Below are positions 1 through 10,043 of a stretch of DNA of 10,043 nucleotides, piece after piece. The DNA lies in the NCBI GenBank assembly GCA_938010495.1, contig CALLUT010000152.1, forward strand, positions 1-10,043, in the 5' to 3' direction. The number at the start of each line of letters is the position of its first letter. Positions within the stretch are counted from its first letter, which is position 1. The notes below the pieces were generated by a model. That model was given only the letters and a program-made list of their open reading frames with translations, made no database searches and was not told the DNA's origin. The position numbers and the translations under genes are program-made. The stretch comes from Candidatus Absconditabacterales bacterium. Its GTDB lineage: Bacteria > Patescibacteria > JAEDAM01 > Absconditabacterales > Absconditicoccaceae.

Positions 1-2946
<2,946 letters not shown>

Positions 2947-2959
2947 GGGGGAGAGAGAA
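2947..2959 (-). promoter_or_regulatory. rpoC: Pyrimidine tract immediately before the rpoC start codon
   Basis: The 13 bases directly before the rpoC ATG read TTCTCTCTCCCCC in transcript direction. There is no purine-rich Shine-Dalgarno in the 41-nt rpoB-rpoC gap, so this tract occupies the place of one. A role in S1-like or unstructured initiation is inference. Confidence 0.35.
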
Positions 2960-2987
2960 TGTATAAAATAATAGGTTTATTTTTTGC

Positions 2988-6560
<3,573 letters not shown>

Positions 6561-6693
6561 CTGTTACTGTACAATAAATAGTAAAGTGAAAATCACCCAT
6601 TACAATGGATGTTTTTACATTATGTTAGAAGTGTATATATGTTTTTGAAGATCATTCTAAGAATAGAAATGAGGTAAAGCGACGTAAAAAATT
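6561..6693 (-). other. rpmH-rpoB spacer, longest gap in the operon
   Basis: This 133-nt gap precedes rpoB and has no plausible ORF. It holds an imperfect hairpin at its upstream end, a short palindrome CCATTACAATGG (6597-6608), and a copy of ACTATTTAT (6582-6574). A weak promoter-like pair exists on the minus strand, CATAAT at 6624-6619 with TTCAAA at 6649-6644, but the 19-nt spacing and poor -35 match make it doubtful. A separate promoter for rpoBC would make sense here, but the sequence alone does not establish one. Confidence 0.3.
6574..6582 (-). repeat. ACTATTTAT element before rpoB
   Basis: Exact 9-mer 13 nt upstream of the rpoB ATG. The same 9-mer lies 18 nt before rpsF and 15 nt before rplL. 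It could be a shared initiation-region or promoter element, or a chance result of AT-rich spacers. Confidence 0.35.
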
Positions 6694-6706
6694 TTAACGA
6701 CGCTTT
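6676..6706 (-). other. Imperfect hairpin overlapping the rpmH stop codon
   Basis: AAAGCG T CGT pairs with ACG T CGCTTT across an 11-nt A/T loop, giving nine base pairs with one T-T mismatch. One arm is the last three sense codons of rpmH. The U run is in the loop, not after the stem, so this is not a convincing intrinsic terminator; it could pause polymerase or mark a processing site between the ribosomal genes and rpoB-rpoC. Confidence 0.35.
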
Positions 6707-6855
6707 CTAGATACAACAAGACTATGTCTTCCTTTAGCTCTTCTTCTAGCTAAGACATTCTTTCATGATTTCGTTTTCATTCTTTTTAGAAATCAGTGTT
6801 TTCTTGTTCTTTTAGTCCACACATATTTTCTTATTCTGTTTAATTTACCTGGCAT
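6694..6855 (-). CDS. rpmH: 50S ribosomal protein L34
   Basis: This small, very basic protein binds 23S rRNA in the large ribosomal subunit. It has 53 residues, a little longer than the usual 44-47, with extra basic residues at the C terminus (SRKRR). The family signature is clear: KRTRKHGFLKRMKTKSG followed by VLARRRAKGR. Gly21 (HGF) and Gly31 (KSG) are both encoded by TGA (6795-6793 and 6765-6763) and are strongly conserved in L34. Under the standard code the gene would be missed. It starts 26 nt after rpsR and stops with TAA. It has no Shine-Dalgarno; the bases before the ATG read TATAACCC. The position is unusual, since rpmH normally pairs with rnpA near dnaA. Its last codons form one arm of an imperfect hairpin with the following spacer. 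Confidence 0.95.
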
Positions 6856-6881
6856 GGGTTATAATAAGGTAGTGAAATAAA

Positions 6882-7094
6882 TTATTTAGAATATGGTAGC
6901 ATTCAAATCTCTCTTGCTCTTATAATAGCTTGTCTTACAGCTTTTTGGTGTTTAACACTTAATCAAGAATATTTTCTTGGTTTAATGTTTCAAAATCTTG
7001 TTGTAAACCCTTTTAGCAGAGCTGTTGATTTCCAGTTTATGAGTGATGCGTTATCACCATAAGAGAAAAAATTCTTTTTAACTTTAGTAAACAT
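6882..7094 (-). CDS. rpsR: 30S ribosomal protein S18
   Basis: This is a small-subunit protein that forms a heterodimer with S6 and binds the platform of 16S rRNA. It has 70 residues with TGA as Gly. The core matches S18: a variable N terminus, then NIKPRKYSGLSVKHQKAV, an Arg-rich helix (RQAIIRARE) and the terminal LPY motif. Glycines 35, 44 and 64 are TGA; Gly44 is the conserved Gly of the TGL/SGL motif that follows PRR/PRK. The start gives MFTKVKKNFF, and the gene lies 33 nt after rpsF, its usual partner, but without the single-strand-binding gene often found between them. Stop is TAA. There is no Shine-Dalgarno; ACTATTAT, one base shorter than the motif before three other genes, occurs at 7112-7105. 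Confidence 0.95.
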
Positions 7095-7127
7095 GATACT
7101 AGAAATAATAGTAAATAAAACGATGAA

Positions 7128-7508
7128 TTATTCTTCAGTTTCTTCTTCAACTTCTTCTTCCTCTACAGCCGTCATATCTTCATATGTTTTCTTAAGCTCT
7201 GAGTACTTCATAAATGGTGAATTTTCATGCATTCCATAAAAGAAATACTTAGCCAGACCTTTTTCTAAACGAAGTTGACTTTTTGCTTCATCTAATACAT
7301 CTGGATCAGCAGAAATATAATATGACACAATAACTGCTTGTTCTTGTCCATTCACTGGATAAGCCATAGGAATTAATCCCATATCATCAGTATCGTTAAT
7401 TTTACATCATTGTCATGTAATAATATCTTCAATACGTTTTTTTAATGCTTTAGCGTCATCTGCAGCAAGTGTTGAATCAATAACACAAACTAATTCATAC
7501 GTTCTCAT
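7128..7508 (-). CDS. rpsF: 30S ribosomal protein S6
   Basis: This small-subunit protein is the partner of S18 on the 30S platform. It has 126 residues. It opens MRTYELVCVID, the typical first strand of S6, followed by a helix (ADDAKALKKRIEDII), strands around MAYPVNGQEQAVIVSYYI, and the acidic C-terminal tail common in S6 (VEEEEVEEETEE). Glycines 32 and 34 are TGA, so under the standard code only the 84 residues from 7382 onward would be called. The start at 7508 is the first Met of the S6 fold. It follows a 91-nt spacer containing two strong hairpins and a TCCGG element, which may be an S6:S18 autoregulatory leader. No Shine-Dalgarno is visible; ACTATTTAT lies 18 nt upstream. Confidence 0.95.
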
Positions 7509-7599
7509 TACTCAAAATGGTAAATAATAAATAGTACCCGGAAGTTACAGTATTGTAACTGAAGATCTTTAAAGTTAAGATCTTCACACTATCGACTTG
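7509..7599 (-). promoter_or_regulatory. tsf-rpsF intergenic leader with two tandem hairpins
   Basis: This 91-nt spacer is much more structured than the 24-50 nt gaps around it. In transcript direction a perfect 9-bp stem (GAAGATCTT/AAGATCTTC, 7585-7561, 7-nt loop) abuts a second 7-bp stem (AGTTACA/TGTAACT, 7560-7543, 4-nt loop). TTCCGGG follows, then an AT-rich stretch containing ACTATTTAT, then the rpsF ATG. Neither stem is followed by a U run, so intrinsic termination is unlikely. In several bacterial groups the S6:S18 complex represses its own mRNA by binding a leader hairpin with a CCG element. The placement and the CCG here fit that idea, but I cannot match the consensus fold by eye. An RNA processing or stability element is the alternative. 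Confidence 0.45.
7527..7535 (-). repeat. ACTATTTAT element before rpsF
   Basis: Exact 9-mer 18 nt upstream of the rpsF ATG, just after the hairpin leader and its CCGGG. Identical to the copies before rpoB and rplL. Confidence 0.35.
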
Positions 7600-8385
7600 C
7601 TATATAGCAAATCTGATAAATTTACTTATGGTTGTTTCTCATAGTAACTGTTTTACAGACTTAGAATCATCAACAATAGATGGTTGCTCTAAAAGAACAA
7701 TTTCACGTCGTTCTTTTTGAAGTCTTCATATAACAATTTTTTCTTTTATGTCATCTGGCTTATCACTATCAGCTAATTCTTCAGTGAATTTAATTTTTAA
7801 CGCATCTACATCTTCACTAGGAACTTCATCAATACTAAGGTATTGTGGGTTCATAGCAGCAGCTTGTAGAGCGGCAGCTTTAGCTTTTTCTTCTTCACCT
7901 TCAAAGAAAACAATAGCAGCTACTTTATCTCAAGGATGTCTATAGATGTAACTATTTCATTCCAAAGAGAAAGCTTCTACTATTCTCATATTTTCACCGA
8001 TTGTTACGAAGTTGTCAGTCAAAAGTTTATCAGCCTGAGCCTTAGCTTCATCAGATGCAGAGTCAAGAGTATCAAATACTCAAGAAGCTCCATAGATATC
8101 TGCAGCTTTCGAAGCAATATCCAAGAATAATGGGCTCTTTGCTACAAAATCTGTTTCACTAGCTAACTTAATTCACACAGTTCTTCAATCTATTTGTTTA
8201 ACACATACTGTACCCTCATTAGTTTCTCTATCAGCTTTTTTAGCAGCTTTTAAAGCACCTTTTTCTCTCAAAATTTCTTGAGCACGATCAAGGTCCCCAT
8301 TAGATTCTTCAAGCGCTGATTTACAATCCTTTAAAGGAGCATGTGTAATACCTCTTAATTGTTTAATTAAAGCAACATCTGTCAT
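7600..8385 (-). CDS. tsf: Elongation factor Ts
   Basis: EF-Ts is the guanine-nucleotide exchange factor that recycles EF-Tu in translation. It has 261 residues with TGA as Gly and ends at TAG, the only TAG stop in the window. The N-terminal UBA-like domain (about residues 1-50) carries the DCKSALEESNGDLDRAQEIL signature. The TDFVAKS motif that contacts EF-Tu is at 78-84. Two core subdomains follow, and the C-terminal LLEQP motif is near residue 231. Glycines 67 and 71 are among seven TGA codons. Residue 226 is a CGA codon (7710-7708), the only CGA/CGG in this gene; it lies where many EF-Ts proteins carry an aromatic residue, so it may be Trp rather than Arg. The gene lies 24 nt after the small membrane protein that separates it from its usual neighbour rpsB. 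There is no Shine-Dalgarno. Confidence 0.96.
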
Positions 8386-8409
8386 TAGAAATTGTTCTTA
8401 TTTATAAAA

Positions 8410-8823
8410 TTACTGTTCTGGATCATAAATATCTAATTCAAAGATACTTACTACCCATCATCCCAATCATGCATAGAAAGGCAATATAACCTTATCATCA
8501 TCAACTGTATATCTTCATTCGTAGGCTTGTTTTACAAACAAAACCCACACTATCATAAATGATAAGAATACCAAGATTGGTAAAACCCGCATATATGGAA
8601 TAAAAATAAACACTAATGATATCATCATCGTGAAGAAGAATACCATCCATCGTCACAACGCCTGTCTTAAGTGAAAGAATTCATACACCGAAGCTTTTTG
8701 TTTAGAAAGTGCTAACACAATTCAAACAAAAAAGTACATCAGTACAGCTTTTTTTCTTTCTACACTACTTGGAACATAGGACTCATCAATTAATCAATCA
8801 ACTCATCTTGCTTGCTCAACCAT
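8410..8823 (-). CDS. Small multi-pass membrane protein of unknown function, possibly Tic20/DUF4870-like
   Basis: The frame encodes 137 residues with TGA as Gly, and seven of its eight glycines are TGA. It has a polar N terminus (about 1-25), then hydrophobic segments at about 26-40, 59-75 and 80-97, a polar stretch with YEGRYTVDDDK, and a weakly hydrophobic tail (112-128). The run KKAVLMYFFVGIVLALSK, then YEFFHLRQALG, resembles the Tic20/DUF4870 type of small membrane protein, where an FHxRQAL-like motif precedes a membrane helix; this is a tentative resemblance from memory. Two of the three CGA/CGG codons in the window are here (residues 58 and 79), both at or inside hydrophobic helices where Trp would fit better than Arg. 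The gene lies 29 nt after rpsB and 24 nt before tsf, co-oriented, so it is probably co-transcribed. Function is unknown. The CDS is well supported by its framing and clean hydrophobic pattern. Confidence 0.82.
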
Positions 8824-8852
8824 TCAGCATAGTTATTAAGTAAAGCGAGTAA

Positions 8853-9509
8853 TTATTTTCAAGTAATAGTTTGTAATACGAAATCTATACTTTGTTGACT
8901 ATTTACATTACAAAGTACTAGATGCGATTTAGTCCACATATCAAAGTTAGATGATGCTAAGATTATTGAAGGGATAGAAAGTTTTTCTACTTCTTCAACA
9001 AATTTATGCATCATTTGACCATCAACAATAATAACAAGATCAGGTCTTTTTCTAAGATTTACTACTCACTTATATACTTTTTCGATTTTAGCTAAGGCTC
9101 TCTTCTTCATAGATTGTTCTTTCTTCGTAAGACTTGAGAAAGATTCTGTGTCTACATAACTTCTCATTTCTTGAAGACTTTTAATTCTACTTAGAAGAGT
9201 ATCAAAATTAGTCAATACTCAAGCAGGAATCTTGTGATTCATATAATGGAAACCAGACTTTTCAGCTAATTTTTCCACATTTTCTTTATACATTTCTTTT
9301 TCACATATCACAAGAATTTCTTTCCCAGAATTTTTTGCTTCAGCAAACATTTTAGTTGCTGATTCAAGTTGTGCAGCAACTGCATCTGGATCAAGAATTA
9401 CCATTCAGTTTTGTGTCCCTAACCAAGAATCTCTTGTTTTAGGGTTTGAATGATTTTTTGGATGTGCGAGAAAGACTTTTTTAGTTACAATATCTTGAAC
9501 AACACTCAT
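8853..9509 (-). CDS. rpsB: 30S ribosomal protein S2
   Basis: This small-subunit protein binds late in 30S assembly near the head-platform junction and often supports S1 docking. It has 218 residues, somewhat shorter than the roughly 240 of E. coli, and is divergent. Recognisable parts: an N-terminal AHPKNHSNPKT (family FGHQxxxWNPKM); NGMVILDPDAVAAQLESA; a strand with GKEILVICEKE; MNHKIPAGVLTNFDTL, matching the NHRWLGGxLTNxxT segment; the coiled-coil insertion with LTKKE; then RPDLVIIVDG and IPSIILAS. The usual RWLGG is reduced to KIPAG. TGA encodes glycines 35, 98, 148 and 217. It begins 44 nt after rplL and stops with TAA. No Shine-Dalgarno is present. Its usual partner tsf is separated from it by a membrane-protein gene. 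Confidence 0.92.
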
Positions 9510-9553
9510 TTATCGTGTTTATACAGAAGGTAAAAAATCTACTCATACAATAA

Positions 9554-9952
9554 TTATTTTAGTGCAACAGTTGCACCAGCTTCTTCAAGCTTAGCTTTAA
9601 TTGCTTCTGCTTCTTCAGCAGGAATATTTTCCTTAACTGCAGCAGGCGCTTTTTCTACGATTTCCTTAGCTTCTTTTAGTCCAAGTCCAAGAATTTCTTT
9701 AACAGCTTTAATTACAGCGATTTTTTGTTGTCCTACCTCAGCAAGTTCAACAGTTACAGAATCGCTTCCACCGTCATCATCTCATGTTCCACCTCATCCT
9801 CACATCATTACAGGAGCTGCAGCAGACACACCGAATTCTTCTTCAAGTGCTTTAACAAGTTGATTAAGATCAACAGCAGAAAGATTTTTTACTAAGTCTA
9901 GGATTTTTTGTGCGTCCTTAGACAGTTCAATTGTTGTTGTTTCGTCAGTCAT
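9554..9952 (-). CDS. rplL: 50S ribosomal protein L7/L12
   Basis: This multi-copy stalk protein recruits and activates translational GTPases such as EF-Tu and EF-G. It has 132 residues. The N-terminal dimerisation helices (about 8-40) carry [19 protein letters not shown]. The C-terminal domain (about 66-132) carries the hallmark [20 protein letters not shown] and the ending [11 protein letters not shown]. Between them, the usual Ala-rich hinge is partly replaced by a Gly/Asp run at 51-62, with TGA at glycines 51, 53 and 57. The gene is 50 nt after the probable rplJ end, the standard rplJ-rplL order. No Shine-Dalgarno is present; ACTATTTAT lies 15 nt upstream. Stop is TAA. Confidence 0.97.
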
Positions 9953-9967
9953 TGTAGTTTATATACT

Positions 9968-9976
9968 ATAAATAGT
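9968..9976 (-). repeat. ACTATTTAT element before rplL
   Basis: Exact 9-mer 15 nt upstream of the rplL ATG in the 50-nt rplJ-rplL spacer. Identical to the copies before rpoB and rpsF. Confidence 0.35.
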
Positions 9977-10002
9977 TAAAAAGACAGTAATTACAAATGG
10001 GT

Positions 10003-10043
10003 TTATTCTTCTGAGCTTACTTCTTCAGCCGGAGCTTCTGGAG
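10003..10043 (-). CDS. rplJ: Probable 50S ribosomal protein L10, last 12 residues only
   Basis: Only the C-terminal end is in the window: an open frame reading PEAPAEEVSSEE then TAA at 10005-10003, continuing off the edge. The Pro/Ala/Glu-rich composition fits an acidic C-terminal extension of a ribosomal protein. The assignment to L10 rests on position: the gene directly before rplL in nearly all bacteria is rplJ, and the spacing (50 nt) and orientation agree. Nothing in these residues proves the family. Confidence 0.6.
   Translation of the reverse strand, partial: PEAPAEEVSSEE

Noticed and set aside
6619..6649. Sigma70-type promoter for rpoBC
   Set aside because: CATAAT is a fair -10, but the -35 candidate TTCAAA is weak and the 19-nt spacing is poor; kept only as a note in the spacer entry.
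7561..7585. Intrinsic terminator after tsf
   Set aside because: The 9-bp stem is A/T-rich and is followed by another stem, not a U run; co-oriented ribosomal genes continue directly after.
7561..7585. BglII-like palindromes AGATCT as a repeat or protein-binding array
   Set aside because: The two AGATCT copies are simply the two arms of one hairpin.

Overview
The window is one continuous ribosomal-protein and RNA-polymerase operon. All ten genes lie on the minus strand, so transcription runs from position 10043 down to 1. It comes from a bacterium that reads UGA as glycine. Under the standard code every gene looks shattered. With TGA read as Gly each becomes a full-length housekeeping protein, and the TGA codons fall on invariant glycines: the RpoC catalytic NADFDGD motif, two sites in L34, the S18 TGL-type motif, and four sites in one RpoB stretch. 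The only stops used are TAA (eight genes) and TAG (tsf). UGA=Gly is known from the Patescibacteria/CPR lineages Absconditabacteria (SR1) and Gracilibacteria (BD1-5/GN02). The low GC, the preference for AGA arginine codons and the CPR-like polymerase motifs agree with that placement. In-frame CGA/CGG codons are almost absent (three in about 3,300 codons), which leans toward Absconditabacterales, where these codons are reported to have become Trp.

Layout in transcription order: the last codons of a probable rplJ (10043-10003); rplL (9952-9554); rpsB (9509-8853); a small unnamed membrane protein (8823-8410); tsf (8385-7600); a 91-nt gap with two hairpins (7599-7509); rpsF (7508-7128); rpsR (7094-6882); rpmH (6855-6694); a 133-nt gap (6693-6561); rpoB (6560-2988); rpoC (2946-1, cut by the window edge). 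The other gaps are 24-50 nt. No stretch over 300 nt lacks a gene, and no tRNA, rRNA, CRISPR array or mobile element was seen.

The genes encode the L10/L12 stalk, small-subunit proteins S2, S6 and S18, large-subunit protein L34, elongation factor EF-Ts and the two largest RNA polymerase subunits. In most bacteria they belong to four separate loci: rplJL-rpoBC, rpsB-tsf, rpsF-ssb-rpsR and rpmH-rnpA. Here they are joined in one cluster, with an uncharacterised membrane protein between rpsB and tsf. No gene has a recognisable Shine-Dalgarno sequence. An exact 9-mer, ACTATTTAT, recurs 13-18 nt before rplL, rpsF and rpoB. The main points of interest are the recoding, the possible second recoding of CGA/CGG, the fused operon, the membrane protein and the hairpin leader before rpsF-rpsR.
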